Shown in pieces: positions 1 through 9,544 of a DNA stretch of 64,000 nt. The stretch's first letter is position 1. Every line of letters begins with the position of its first letter. This stretch comes from Anaerocolumna sp. AGMB13025 (lineage in GTDB: Bacteria > Bacillota > Clostridia > Lachnospirales > Lachnospiraceae). The position numbers and the translations under genes are program-made. The notes below the pieces were generated by a model, which was not told the DNA's origin, made no database searches, and saw only the letters and a list, made by a program, of their open reading frames with translations. The stretch spans positions 3,952,501 to 4,016,500 of the forward strand of contig NZ_CP121445.1 of NCBI RefSeq assembly GCF_029689925.1, given 5' to 3'.

Positions 1-512
1 TTGTTGATTCCTAAGAACTTACCAGTTGCAAAAGCCTTTAAGCCCGCCGGAAGCTGATAAGAAGCAACCCACTGATTATTGGCGATTAGATAAGTAGCGC
101 CTCTGTAAACATTCATTAAACCAAGGGTTGCAATAATGGGAATCACGTTACCTTTTGCAATAATCAATCCAATTAAGAGTCCACACAGGGTTCCTACCAG
201 GATTCCAAGCACAAAGGATATGATGGTTGGAATTTCGGGATGGGATCTTAATAATAATGCCACCGTCATTCCGGAAAAGGCTATGGTGGAGCCGATGGAA
301 ATATCAATTCCGCCGATTAATAATACACACATCATACCAACAGCCAGAATACTCATCATTACCGCATTGGTTACCAGATCATTAATATTGGTAATTGACA
401 TAAAAGAATTATTTCTTGCCTGTATGAAGATACAAAGGACTATTAATATTACTATCAGGCTCATTTCTCTTGTCCCAGTTATGTTTTTTAAGTTAAATTT
501 ACTTTTTTCCAT
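1..512 (-). CDS. Sugar ABC transporter permease (RbsC/AraH type), partial
   Basis: This is the N-terminal part of a membrane permease; it runs off the left edge of the window. It starts with MEKSKFNLKN and shows successive hydrophobic helices. It also has the segment GMMCVLLIGGIDISIGST, typical of BPD_transp_2 permeases of ribose, galactose and rhamnose importers. The start is ATG at 510-512, preceded by AGGTGA at a normal distance. It lies 15 bp downstream of the ATPase gene on the same strand, so the two are one operon. With rhaA and rhaB nearby, L-rhamnose is a plausible substrate, but that is inference. The rest of the permease, and probably a second permease and a binding protein, should lie left of the window. 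Confidence 0.9.
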   Translation of the reverse strand, partial: MEKSKFNLKNITGTREMSLIVILIVLCIFIQARNNSFMSITNINDLVTNAVMMSILAVGMMCVLLIGGIDISIGSTIAFSGMTVALLLRSHPEIPTIISFVLGILVGTLCGLLIGLIIAKGNVIPIIATLGLMNVYRGATYLIANNQWVASYQLPAGLKAFATGKFLGIN

Positions 513-527
513 TCTTTATCACCTCAC

Positions 528-2036
528 TTAACCTTTACTATGAGCTGTCTTAGCCATACCTTTTTCCAGTATCGCTTCCTGGGTGGCTTCACTGCGTAAG
601 AGTTCCCCCGTTACCCTGCCCTCACACATTACAACAATACGGTCACACATGCCTAAAATCTCCGGCATTTCAGAGGATACCATAATAATGGCGTATCCCT
701 GGCTGGCTAACTCACCCATAATTTCATAGATAGCCGCTTTCGCACCGACATCCACTCCTTTGGTAGGTTCATCCAATATAAGAAGTTTTAAATCTGAGGC
801 TAAGAGTTTGGCAACTACGACTTTCTGCTGATTACCTCCGGATAAAGAACTTGCTTTATCAAAAATGGTAACTGCTTTGGTATCTACTTTTTCAGCAAGG
901 AGTTTACCCAATTCTCTTTCTTTCTTCCCGTTTATGATTCCATATTTGGTAAGACTATTAATAATCGTAAGTGTAATATTCTGACCGATTCCCCAGTCCA
1001 GTATCAGCCCCTGTTTCTGCCTGTCCTCCGGCAGATATCCAATTCCAAGGTTCATGGCGTCCAACGGTCCTTTCACATCTACCTCTCTGCCATTGAGATA
1101 TATTTTTCCTCCGTCCTTCGCTTCAACACCGAATATGGTTTCACAAACTTCCGTACGTCCGGCACCAACTAAACCGGTAAGTCCTAAAATTTCTCCTTTC
1201 TTAACGTGAAAGCTGACCTCCTTAAAATAACCGGTACGGCTTAAGTTTTCTACTTTCAGTACTTCTTCCCCGATACTTATTTCAGGTTTTGGGAACAGCT
1301 GGGTAATCTCTCTTCCTACCATGGCAACAATCAAATCTTCATTGGTGATGCCATTTACATCATAGCTGCCGATATACCGGGCATCTCGGAATACGGTAAC
1401 TCTGGTGGCCAAACGATACATATCTTCGAACCGATGGGAGATGAATATGATGGATGCTCCATCATCCCTTAATTTCTCTGCAATTTTATATAATTCTTCG
1501 CTTTCCCTTTTGGTTAGTGCTGCGGTGGGTTCATCCATAATAATAATTCTCGCTTTCATGGATAAGGCCTTTGCAATCTCAACCATCTGCTGCTGTGCCA
1601 CACTTAAGGTTCCCATTTCTGTGGCAGCATCAAAATCAGCGCTTAATTGTTTTAATAATTCATTAGCTTCTGTATGCATCTGACTCCAAAGGATCCTGCC
1701 GGTACCTTTTTGAACCTTTTCATGACCCATAAAGATATTTTCGGTAACCGTAAGATGGGGATAAGCTGTTACATGCTGATAGATCGCCGCTATTCCTGCT
1801 GCTTGCGCTTCCTTTGGGTTTTTAAAATTAACTTCCTTTCCATCCAGGAACATCGTCCCCTCTTCCGCTTTATGTACCCCCGTAATTACCTTGATAAAAG
1901 TGGATTTTCCAGCTCCATTTTCTCCCATCAAAGCATGAATCTCACCTTTCTTTAATTGAAAGTGCACATTATCTAAAGCCTTCACACCCGGAAATATTTT
2001 AGTTATCCCTTTTAGTTCAAGAACATAATCAGACAT
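528..2036 (-). CDS. Sugar ABC transporter ATP-binding protein (RbsA/MglA/RhaT family)
   Basis: A 502-residue double ATPase that would power import of a pentose or deoxyhexose. The first nucleotide-binding domain has Walker A GENGAGKST near residues 38-46, signature LSVAQQQMVEIAK and Walker B IIIMDEPTAALT. The second has a degenerate Walker A GLVGAGRTE (Arg for Lys), signature LSGGNQQKV and Walker B LLILDEPTKGVD. The degenerate second P-loop is normal in this family. The chosen start MSDYVLELKG at 2036 has AAGGAG 7 nt upstream; an in-frame extension of 24 residues upstream lacks a ribosome site. The gene leads the operon that continues into the permease. A divergent two-component system lies just upstream and probably regulates it. 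Confidence 0.93.
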   Translation of the reverse strand: MSDYVLELKGITKIFPGVKALDNVHFQLKKGEIHALMGENGAGKSTFIKVITGVHKAEEGTMFLDGKEVNFKNPKEAQAAGIAAIYQHVTAYPHLTVTENIFMGHEKVQKGTGRILWSQMHTEANELLKQLSADFDAATEMGTLSVAQQQMVEIAKALSMKARIIIMDEPTAALTKRESEELYKIAEKLRDDGASIIFISHRFEDMYRLATRVTVFRDARYIGSYDVNGITNEDLIVAMVGREITQLFPKPEISIGEEVLKVENLSRTGYFKEVSFHVKKGEILGLTGLVGAGRTEVCETIFGVEAKDGGKIYLNGREVDVKGPLDAMNLGIGYLPEDRQKQGLILDWGIGQNITLTIINSLTKYGIINGKKERELGKLLAEKVDTKAVTIFDKASSLSGGNQQKVVVAKLLASDLKLLILDEPTKGVDVGAKAAIYEIMGELASQGYAIIMVSSEMPEILGMCDRIVVMCEGRVTGELLRSEATQEAILEKGMAKTAHSKG

Positions 2037-2553
2037 GTTCATTCTCCTTCCATATGTTTTGCAGATTCCTTCTTCTCTTCTCTGTCTCTTTACTAGGCTT
2101 CTATTCAATTCTTGCAGTTTCTTTCAACCTTTCTTTCAACCTTAATATATCCTAATGATATCATCACACCTACTGAAAACCTACCGTAATTTTGTTTGAA
2201 GCAGGGTATTATATTACTGTGTTTTTCTTGTATTTTATGGTTTTTTGTTATTTTGTTTTTAAAAAAACCGCAATTATATTGGGTTTCTTGATCTTTTCTT
2301 TTAACTTACATATACTTTTGCGGAGTTTGTTGCCATTTGCTTTTTTAACTTTTCTTTGCTAAAATAAAGGAATCAGAAAGAAAGTGGACAAATTTGTCCT
2401 AGGAATGTCCTTATCTTTCACAAACGACATTTGTATTATGTATTGGGGGTTACGAATGTCAGATCCATATTACCTATTAGTTGTCTTAGGTTTATGAACC
2501 TTAAGATTCATACTTAGTCCGGAATTTTTCCCCGGATATCAGCAGGAGCTGCC
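2037..2553. promoter_or_regulatory. Divergent regulatory region between ABC operon and two-component system
   Basis: About 500 bp of AT-rich DNA without a gene. On the minus strand a TATAAT box lies at 2208-2213, but the position 17 bp upstream (2231-2236, AAAATA) is a poor -35, which would suit an activator-dependent promoter for the ABC operon. On the plus side a perfect 14-bp palindrome GGACAAATTTGTCC lies at 2386-2399, with another GTCC half-site a few bases later; it may be an operator. The ribosome site for the regulator gene is AGGAG near 2543. Promoter and operator roles are inferred from position. Confidence 0.45.
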
Positions 2554-4110
2554 ATGAAACTATTAATTGCAGATGATGAAAAACTGACCAGAGAAGGTAT
2601 TATTTCTGATTTTGATTGGAAACAGCTTGGTATAGACCAAATTTATGAGGCAGATGACGGTATTAACGGAATTGAGCTTTGCAGACTCCATAAACCGGAT
2701 ATCATATTAAGCGACGTTCGTATGCCAAGAATGAATGGGATCGAAATGGCAAAAGAAGTGCAAAAGATACTGCCTTTAACAAGTATTATATTTATGAGTG
2801 GATATTCCGATAAGGAATATCTGAAAGAAGCCATTAAGCTAAAAGTAATCAGCTATGTGGAGAAACCCATAGACAGTGTAGAATTGGAAGCTTCCATCAA
2901 ACTTGCCCTTAAAGAACAACTCTTCCATGCCAAAAACCAGATCCATATCGACCACCACAACAAATATTCCCAGAATAAACTTGCATTGCAGATCATTTAT
3001 CCTTCTGCCAAAACCAACTATTCAGATTACACAAAACAATTTGAAGATTTAGGTTTTCAGATTAAACCAACCACAGATTTTACCACACTAATTATTACCT
3101 TAAAAACTGCAATCTCAGGTATCCCAGACCCATTTATGAATGAGTTATATTCTAATATTGATGAGATTGTGGCAAGGTTTCATATGGAATATATCCAGTC
3201 GGTTAAAAATGATGAATATTTGATTCTGCACATTTTTTCTGATAATAAAAGCAGCGATTACGGAATTCGTAATATCTGCCTTTTACTTTCCTCTTATTTA
3301 ATAAATAAGTATCCATATTATATTGCGGTAGGCAAACGTGTAAAGGGTATTAAAAACATATATGAATCCTATAACTCTGCCGTGGTTTTACTGCAAAGTT
3401 CATTTTTTTACGACTATAACAGTATCATTGCAGCAGATGATGTATCTTATAATGCTGCTGTGTCAGATCAGACACTTTTAACCGCTTATGGGGAGTCATT
3501 GGCACAACATAATTATGAGGAAGTCAAAGTCTGTGTCACTGCTCTTTTTAACAGCTTTAAAGAAAATCAGCAAATCCTTCAAAATTATGCCAAGGACCTT
3601 TATTACAAATTGTTTACCATACTGATCCAAACCGCAGCTAACTTACGTATACCCGCCTTTTACGAAGAAGATTCGGCAACTGTCCTTGAATATGTATCCA
3701 GGGACTATAATTTAATGGAGCTGCATCAGTTACTCCTAGATAAAATTAGTCTGTTTTTCTCCTATATAGCCGAACAATCCAAAGATAGTGCATCTATCTA
3801 TGCAATTAAGGAGTTTATAAGTAAAAATTACCGAAAGGATACCCTGTCCGTAAAAGATATTGGTGAGCATGTATTCTTATCTTCCTCTTATGTATGCACC
3901 TTATTCAAAAACGAAACAGGCAAGACCCTGAATCAGTTTCTTACTGAGTTTCGCATTGAGAAGGCTAAAAGCATGTTAATCGATGCCAGATATAAAATTA
4001 CGGACATTGCTGCAAAAGTCGGTTACAGTGACAGTAATTATTTTGGTAAAGCCTTTAAGAAAATAGTTGAAATGTCACCATCGGAATACAGGGAGCGGTT
4101 TGGAAAATGA
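2554..4110 (+). CDS. Response regulator with AraC-type DNA-binding domain (YesN family)
   Basis: A 518-residue cytoplasmic transcription regulator. Residues 1-120 form a receiver domain: acidic pair D7-D8, phosphoacceptor D54 in SDVRMPRMNG, S82 and K104 in YVEKP. The middle ~270 residues resemble the variable linker of YesN-type regulators. The last ~100 residues are an AraC double helix-turn-helix with DIAAKVGYSDSNYFGKAFKK, typical of the family. AGGAG precedes the ATG. The stop overlaps the start of the histidine kinase (ATGA), so the two are translationally coupled. Its position divergent from a sugar ABC operon suggests it activates that operon in response to extracellular sugar. Confidence 0.93.
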   Translation: MKLLIADDEKLTREGIISDFDWKQLGIDQIYEADDGINGIELCRLHKPDIILSDVRMPRMNGIEMAKEVQKILPLTSIIFMSGYSDKEYLKEAIKLKVISYVEKPIDSVELEASIKLALKEQLFHAKNQIHIDHHNKYSQNKLALQIIYPSAKTNYSDYTKQFEDLGFQIKPTTDFTTLIITLKTAISGIPDPFMNELYSNIDEIVARFHMEYIQSVKNDEYLILHIFSDNKSSDYGIRNICLLLSSYLINKYPYYIAVGKRVKGIKNIYESYNSAVVLLQSSFFYDYNSIIAADDVSYNAAVSDQTLLTAYGESLAQHNYEEVKVCVTALFNSFKENQQILQNYAKDLYYKLFTILIQTAANLRIPAFYEEDSATVLEYVSRDYNLMELHQLLLDKISLFFSYIAEQSKDSASIYAIKEFISKNYRKDTLSVKDIGEHVFLSSSYVCTLFKNETGKTLNQFLTEFRIEKAKSMLIDARYKITDIAAKVGYSDSNYFGKAFKKIVEMSPSEYRERFGK

Positions 4111-5942
4111 TGACTACAATAAAAAAGCTGATTTTTTACTATTCCAATGATATGAAATTAAAGCATAAGCTGTTAATTTCCCATCTGATTTTAATACTGG
4201 CTCCCATACTGATTATTACTGCTTTATTTTACAGCCAGCTTTTTAATATTATCGTATCTAATACCAAAGCTTCGGAATTAAACCTGTCCCGGGAAACCGT
4301 CAGTAACTTTGAGAATACCGTGGAGGACATCCGTTTTGCGTCCGGTGAAATTGTGAAAGATAAAACTTTTACAGACTTGATTGCAAATCCGGATAACAAT
4401 ACGGAAAGCAGTAAAAAGAAGCTCTATTCCTCTTTATATTCATTTCTCCAGACGGTGAATGCCAAAATTGACGGGGCTGCCATAACTGATATCAAGATTT
4501 ATCTTAGCCCCGCTTATGAAGCATATTATCAGGATCCCGATTTATCCAGTACGGGGATTTTAAAACCCATCAGCGATATAAAGAATTCTTACTGGCATGG
4601 CATTTTTGCCAGTACAAGGGAGCGGCAGCTTTTATGCCCGACCTTGTACCTTACCACCAAAGAGAAAAAGGATTCTGGTCTTATCTCGTTTACAAGGAAA
4701 ATAAATGGTAAAGATAACTCAGAACTAGCTTATGTATCTGTGTATTTTAATAAGTCCTATCTTAACTCCATGTTAAAAGAATATACCACCCTGCCAGGTA
4801 GTGCTAAATACGTAGTAAACGAACGGGATGCCATCGTTGCATCCTCCAGCAACAATTTAGTGGGTAAATATCTGGTTTATTACAATGAAATACCTCCCCT
4901 GGTGCCGGATACTAACCGGTTTGAAGTCAAATCCTTTTCTTCGGAACGGTGTTATATCTCCTATCAGGAAATAAACGGAGCTAACTGGTACATGATTTCC
5001 GTAATCCCGGTTAACAGTATCTGGTCGGAAAATAAGTCTCTTATTGTAGAGTTTCTGCTGGCTTATATACTGGTTTTAGCTTTTGCCTGTATGGTTTCCT
5101 TATTATTATCTAATTCCATTGTCCGCCGTATATCTACGGTGATTAACCAGATGAAATCGGTAAAGACCACGAAACCAACTCCACTTAACACTCCTACGGA
5201 ACATGACGAAATCGGCGATTTAATTGAAACGTATAATTATATGATTGGTGAAATTAATAACCTGTCCGAGGAACAGGTTAAAACAGCCAGTGAACTAAGA
5301 ACCGCAGAATTTAAAGCCCTACAGGCCCAGATCAATCCTCACTTTTTATACAATACCCTGGATATGATAAACTGGTTGTCCAAAAAAGGTCTGAATGAAG
5401 AAGTTTCCACTGCGGTACAGGCTTTATCAAAGTTTTATAAGATGACACTGCGTAAAGGAAATATTGTGGTAACCATTGAAGAAGAATTAGAGCATGTATC
5501 CCTTTATATTCAGCTGCAGAACATGCGGTACGATAATAAGATTCATTTTACCATTGACATTCCGGATACGATGTTAGAGTTTACCATTCCAAAGATTATT
5601 TTTCAGCCGGTTGTGGAAAATGCTATACAGCACGGTATTTTCTGCAAAGAATCCAAAGAAGGTAATATAGTAATTACCGGTTGGATGGAAGACAATATTC
5701 TCGTTTTCCTTATATCTGATGACGGTGTTGGTATCCCAAAAGAAAGAATTGATCAGTTAATGTCCGGTCAGATTAAGAGTTCCTCCGGCAGCGGTGTAGG
5801 TATTTTAAATACTCATAACAGGTTACAGCTTTTTTATGATGCACAGTTTGGATTATCTTACCGCAGTAAGGAAGGTGAATATACGGAAGTTGAAATCAGG
5901 ATTCCCGCATTGAAAGCACCTTCTAATACGGGAGGGACTTGA
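4107..5942 (+). CDS. Sensor histidine kinase (YesM family)
   Basis: A 611-residue membrane sensor kinase, partner of the preceding regulator. A first transmembrane helix lies near residues 21-43, followed by a ~265-residue extracellular dCache-like sensor region. A second helix lies near 311-335, then a HAMP-like linker. The His_kinase domain carries H412 in AQINPHFLYNTLDMINW. The ATPase domain has the N box VVENAIQHG (N505) and the G box DDGVGIPKE. The start overlaps the upstream stop by 4 bp. Kinases of this group usually pair with AraC-type regulators and control carbohydrate transporters; the ligand cannot be read from the sequence. Confidence 0.93.
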   Translation: MMTTIKKLIFYYSNDMKLKHKLLISHLILILAPILIITALFYSQLFNIIVSNTKASELNLSRETVSNFENTVEDIRFASGEIVKDKTFTDLIANPDNNTESSKKKLYSSLYSFLQTVNAKIDGAAITDIKIYLSPAYEAYYQDPDLSSTGILKPISDIKNSYWHGIFASTRERQLLCPTLYLTTKEKKDSGLISFTRKINGKDNSELAYVSVYFNKSYLNSMLKEYTTLPGSAKYVVNERDAIVASSSNNLVGKYLVYYNEIPPLVPDTNRFEVKSFSSERCYISYQEINGANWYMISVIPVNSIWSENKSLIVEFLLAYILVLAFACMVSLLLSNSIVRRISTVINQMKSVKTTKPTPLNTPTEHDEIGDLIETYNYMIGEINNLSEEQVKTASELRTAEFKALQAQINPHFLYNTLDMINWLSKKGLNEEVSTAVQALSKFYKMTLRKGNIVVTIEEELEHVSLYIQLQNMRYDNKIHFTIDIPDTMLEFTIPKIIFQPVVENAIQHGIFCKESKEGNIVITGWMEDNILVFLISDDGVGIPKERIDQLMSGQIKSSSGSGVGILNTHNRLQLFYDAQFGLSYRSKEGEYTEVEIRIPALKAPSNTGGT

Positions 5943-5980
5943 TGGAGTACTGGTCGAATCAATTTTTCCGTTGATAAAGA

Positions 5981-6087
5981 AGCAGGGGGGTGGTTATGGC
6001 AGGTTTCAAAACGCTTAATACTATGTCATTCGTGACTTCAGGCGAAGAATAGTAAGCTAATAAATCCTGGCATAACCACCCCCTGCT
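5981..6087. repeat. G-rich 22-nt imperfect inverted repeat between convergent genes
   Basis: The left arm at 5981-6003 (AGCAGGGGGGTGGTTATGG then CAGG) is matched by a complementary right arm at 6066-6087. There is one extra G and one mismatch, and the arms enclose about 62 nt. It sits between the convergent kinase and rhaA genes. There is no clear U-tract after either arm, so a simple terminator is not obvious. No coding sequence was recognised in 5943-6231. Confidence 0.6.
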
Positions 6088-6231
6088 TCATGATTCAGTT
6101 TTGGGGCTGATTGTATAGAGTTAATATATAATGCTATATGTTGCGAACACGAATACGAAAATTTCAGCTCTAAAAAATACAGAACTCTTACTCAAGGCAC
6201 TTTTTGCTCAGTTTTATTTAACAGTTATCCG

Positions 6232-7485
6232 TTAAATCCTCTTTGAGAGAACTTCTGCTTCATATTCTTTTATTGTTTTAAACCAGTCCTCTTTTTGCGG
6301 TACCTGGTTTATTTCACAGAAATAGTTCCATACATCGGAGAATGGATAGAATTTTAATTCTTCCTGGAACATCATCAGTTCTGTGAAATTTCTTTCATTT
6401 TGTAGGTCTGCCAGTTTTTTGAAGGGTGTCAGCATAGCATACAGGAGAGCTTTTTGCATATTTCTCATTCCTACTACCCAGGCAGATACACGATTTATGC
6501 TGGCGTCAAAGTAGTCCAAACCGATGAGTACCCGCTCCAATGCATCGCATCTTACGATTTCTTTTGCTATTTCCTTTAGTTCATCATCGAATAATACTAC
6601 ATGGTCGCTGTCCCATCTGATGGGTCTGGTCACATGGAGAGCAAGTTTCTCTGAAAATAAAAGCATGGATGGTATTTTGTCTGACACTACTTCTGTTGGA
6701 TGATAGTGTCCGTTATCCAGCAGACAGAGTATGTTGTTTTTCGCTGCATAGTTCATGTAGAATTCGTGAGAACCAACGGTGCAGGCTTCCACACCGATTC
6801 CAAATACTTTGGATTCTACGGCTACATTCACTAAGGCTTTATCGTAATCGATTGATAAAATCTGGTCTAAGGAATCTTTTAATCTGGCTCTTGGACTTAA
6901 GCGGTCTGCTGGAATGTCCTTAAAGCCGTCTGGAATCCATATATTCATCAAACAGGGCTTATTTAGCTCTTTTGCAAAATACTCGGATATCCGCAGGCAG
7001 GCTTTACCATGGTCAATCCAGAATTTCCTTATGGATTCATCTTCATGTGACAGTGTTAAGCCATCTGCTTTTGGATGAGAAAAATAGGTTGGGTTAAAAT
7101 CAAGTCCCAATCCTCTTTCTTTAGCAAATTCCACCCACTTTGCAAAATGTTTTGGTTCCAGTTTGTCGCGGTCAGCAAATTCACCGGGGGCAAAAATTGC
7201 ATAATTAGCATGAAGGTTGATTCTGTGAGTTCCTGGAATCAAGCTGAGAGCTTTATCGATATCTGCCATTAATTCCTCCGGATTTCTGGCTTTACCAGGG
7301 TAATTACCGGTTGCCTGAATTCCGCCGGATAACTGTCCGTCACCTTCAAAACCTGCCACATCATCCCCCTGCCAGCAGTGCATGGATATAGCAGCCCTGC
7401 TTAAGCGGTTTAATACTTCATCTGTATCTACTCCAAGGTTTTGATAGATTTCCTTCGCTGATTCATATCTTTGTTTTGTTGTCAT
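6232..7485 (-). CDS. rhaA: L-rhamnose isomerase
   Basis: A 417-residue enzyme converting L-rhamnose to L-rhamnulose in the cytoplasm, the first step of rhamnose catabolism. Length agrees with E. coli RhaA (419 residues). Family landmarks include [14 protein letters not shown] near the N terminus, a central LHANYAIF segment, [15 protein letters not shown], and [13 protein letters not shown] near the metal site. AAGGAG precedes ATG at 7485. It is downstream of rhaB on the same strand, separated by a 278-bp spacer carrying a 22-bp tandem array. No aldolase gene (rhaD or fucA type) is visible in this window, so the rest of the pathway must lie elsewhere. Confidence 0.97.
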   Translation of the reverse strand: MTTKQRYESAKEIYQNLGVDTDEVLNRLSRAAISMHCWQGDDVAGFEGDGQLSGGIQATGNYPGKARNPEELMADIDKALSLIPGTHRINLHANYAIFAPGEFADRDKLEPKHFAKWVEFAKERGLGLDFNPTYFSHPKADGLTLSHEDESIRKFWIDHGKACLRISEYFAKELNKPCLMNIWIPDGFKDIPADRLSPRARLKDSLDQILSIDYDKALVNVAVESKVFGIGVEACTVGSHEFYMNYAAKNNILCLLDNGHYHPTEVVSDKIPSMLLFSEKLALHVTRPIRWDSDHVVLFDDELKEIAKEIVRCDALERVLIGLDYFDASINRVSAWVVGMRNMQKALLYAMLTPFKKLADLQNERNFTELMMFQEELKFYPFSDVWNYFCEINQVPQKEDWFKTIKEYEAEVLSKRI

Positions 7486-7535
7486 TGTTATTCTCCTTTT
7501 TATACCTCTTTATTTATTCTTTGTTTGATACTTCT

Positions 7536-7690
7536 TTTTTGATAATTCTTTATATACTTCTTGATAATTCTCTTTATACTTTTTAATAATTCTTTTTATA
7601 CTTCTTGATAATTCTTTTTACTTTTTGATAATTCTTATTTATACTTTTTAATAATTCTTTTTTACTTTTTGATAATTCTTTTTATTTAAA
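7536..7690. repeat. 22-bp degenerate tandem array between rhaB and rhaA
   Basis: Seven copies of an AT-rich unit are anchored on ATAATTCT at 7542, 7564, 7586, 7608, 7628, 7651 and 7672, giving steps of 22, 22, 22, 20, 23 and 21 bp. The consensus reads roughly TTGATAATTCTTTTTATACT. The array fills most of the rhaB-rhaA spacer and ends before rhaB's stop codon. In a rhaBA transcript it would appear as A-rich repeats. Confidence 0.85.
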
Positions 7691-7763
7691 TTCTTTTTTA
7701 TAATTCGTTAAAAAAAAGTTTTATATAATTCTTTTTTAATTTGTTTAAAACTTTAGCTTCCCT

Positions 7764-9164
7764 TTATTTGAATTCTTTAATAGAAAATGACTGAAAAACA
7801 CCGTTCCTTGCATCTTCTAAGGATACAAACTCCTTTGCTTTTAGCATCTGTGCAAGGATATTTCCGATTGCAGTTGCCTCAGTCGGACCTGCATATACTG
7901 CTTTATTCGTATATTTTGCAGTCAGCTCGTTTAAGTAGTCTGCGTTAGCTCCACCGCCTACGATATGAATTCTGGAATAGGGTTTACCGGTAATTTTTTC
8001 AATTTCTTCCACAGTCTCGGCATAGCTCATGGCTAAACTGTTATAGATGCAGGCAGCAAGTTCCCCCACTGTAGACGGCACTTTCTGATTTGTTTCTTTA
8101 CAATAGGTCTTGATTGCCTCCACCATGTTATCCGGCGATAAGAAAACATCATCATTTACATCTAATTTGGAGTTAAAGCCGTCTGTTTCCTTTGCTAATT
8201 CGCATAACCGGGCAAAAGAATATGCATCTTTTAATTCATGTCTTACAGATTGTATCATCCATAAGCCCATGATGTTTTTTAGGTAACGGAACCGGTAATC
8301 ATAACCACCTTCATTCGTAAAATTAGCAGCTTTACTAACCATCGAGGAGTCCGCTTCCTTTCTCTCGATTCCCATCAAAGACCAGGTTCCTGAACTGATA
8401 TATAAGTAATCCTCATCATTAGCAGGAACTGCCAGTACCGCTGAACCGGTGTCATGGGTAGCAGGTAGTATAACTTCACAGTCAAAGCCCACTGCCTCTT
8501 TCATCTGCTCTGTGAAATTGCCAATTAAGGTTCCTGGCATCGAAATGGTATGGAACATCGTTTTGTTATAGCCTAACGTTTCAATTAAATCCATATCCCA
8601 GTCCTTGGTAACAGGGCTGACCAGCTGAGTTGTAGTGGCATTGGTATATTCATTTCGTTTATTACCAGTCAGCAGATAATTAAAATAATCGGGTATCATT
8701 AAAAAGCTCTCTGCCAATTTTAAGTCTTCCGGATGTTCTGTCTTAACTGCCATCAGCTGATAAATCGTATTAAAAATCTGCTTTTGAATACCAGTGCGGC
8801 TATATAACTCATCTTCATTTATTACTTCATAGACCTTTTTATCCATTCCATTGGTTCTTTTATCCCGGTATCCTACAGTATTGCCAAGTATCTGGTTTTT
8901 TGAATCCAGTAATACAAAATCTACCGCCCAGGTATCAATTCCCATACTGGTGGGTATTTTCCCGATTTCTCTGCATTTCTTTAAACCATTTACAATCTCA
9001 CCGAATAACCGGTCAAGTTCCCAGCATAAATATCCGTCCTTTTTTACCATTCCATTCTCGAAACGATAAATTTCTTCCAGCGTAATTTTACCATCTTCCA
9101 GACACCCCAAAATATGCCTGCCGCTTGAGGCACCGATATCTACTGCCAAATAGTACTTCTGCAT
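7764..9164 (-). CDS. rhaB: L-rhamnulokinase
   Basis: A 466-residue FGGY-family sugar kinase that phosphorylates L-rhamnulose with ATP. The N terminus carries the phosphate-binding DIGASSGRHILG. WAVDFVLLD and GYRDKRTNGM resemble rhamnulokinase substrate-site segments. The C-terminal half has the FGGY_C ATP-site motifs SSGTWSLMG and IHIVGGGANADYLNELTA. AGGAAGTGAGG precedes the start. It heads a likely rhaBA unit, with a good promoter at 9237-9265. Confidence 0.96.
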   Translation of the reverse strand: MQKYYLAVDIGASSGRHILGCLEDGKITLEEIYRFENGMVKKDGYLCWELDRLFGEIVNGLKKCREIGKIPTSMGIDTWAVDFVLLDSKNQILGNTVGYRDKRTNGMDKKVYEVINEDELYSRTGIQKQIFNTIYQLMAVKTEHPEDLKLAESFLMIPDYFNYLLTGNKRNEYTNATTTQLVSPVTKDWDMDLIETLGYNKTMFHTISMPGTLIGNFTEQMKEAVGFDCEVILPATHDTGSAVLAVPANDEDYLYISSGTWSLMGIERKEADSSMVSKAANFTNEGGYDYRFRYLKNIMGLWMIQSVRHELKDAYSFARLCELAKETDGFNSKLDVNDDVFLSPDNMVEAIKTYCKETNQKVPSTVGELAACIYNSLAMSYAETVEEIEKITGKPYSRIHIVGGGANADYLNELTAKYTNKAVYAGPTEATAIGNILAQMLKAKEFVSLEDARNGVFQSFSIKEFK

Positions 9165-9236
9165 ATCTAATCCTCACTTCCTTTTAAATGCTTGGTCCAT
9201 ACCTTTTGCTTTATAAAACTTAATTGTTGTTTAATA

Positions 9237-9265
9237 ATTATAATGTAGTATTTCCCCTGTTCCAA
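9237..9265 (-). promoter_or_regulatory. Sigma-A-type promoter of rhaB
   Basis: On the minus strand TTGGAA (9260-9265), a 17-bp spacer and a perfect TATAAT (9237-9242) form a sound housekeeping promoter. Transcription would start about 65 nt before rhaB. No catabolite-repression site was identified with confidence. Confidence 0.7.
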
Positions 9266-9303
9266 TTCATCTGATACTATCATTATACCTGAATAATTTC
9301 AAA

Positions 9304-9342
9304 AAATAAGGACGCTATTTATTAAAAACAACGTCCTTATTT
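9304..9342 (-). terminator. Orphan intrinsic terminator upstream of the rhaB promoter
   Basis: A perfect 11-bp stem (AAATAAGGACG at 9304-9314 with CGTCCTTATTT at 9332-9342) encloses 17 nt. Read on the minus strand it is followed by six U residues, a typical Rho-independent terminator. It lies upstream of the rhaB promoter, and no minus-strand gene precedes it. It may end an antisense or small RNA from the glmS leader side. Confidence 0.7.
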
Positions 9343-9385
9343 GCAGAGACAAATCAATCATCTGTGATTCTTAGCCTATAAATCA

Positions 9386-9414
9386 TTGACTTTTCTATTG
9401 TCTCATGTTACCAT
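9386..9414 (+). promoter_or_regulatory. Candidate glmS promoter
   Basis: TTGACT (9386-9391), a 17-bp spacer and TACCAT (9409-9414) form a plausible sigma-A promoter on the plus strand. It would produce a leader of about 570 nt that includes the glmS ribozyme. The -10 matches only four of six consensus bases. Confidence 0.45.
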
Positions 9415-9544
9415 TTAAACATCGCAAAAATACCTATACTTAAAACAGCTGGTAACAGAAAGGAGTAGAATAACATATATTAATTTTGTGATAACAAAAG
9501 GAACTCATTCACACGATCAGCCCAGGATCAGTCTAACAGAAATG

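Noticed and set aside
136..531. Plus-strand 131-codon ORF
   Set aside because: It is the antisense shadow of the ABC permease; the minus strand gives a clear membrane protein with a ribosome site.
7536..7690. Possible CRISPR array
   Set aside because: Units are contiguous 20-23-bp degenerate repeats without distinct spacers, and no cas genes are present.
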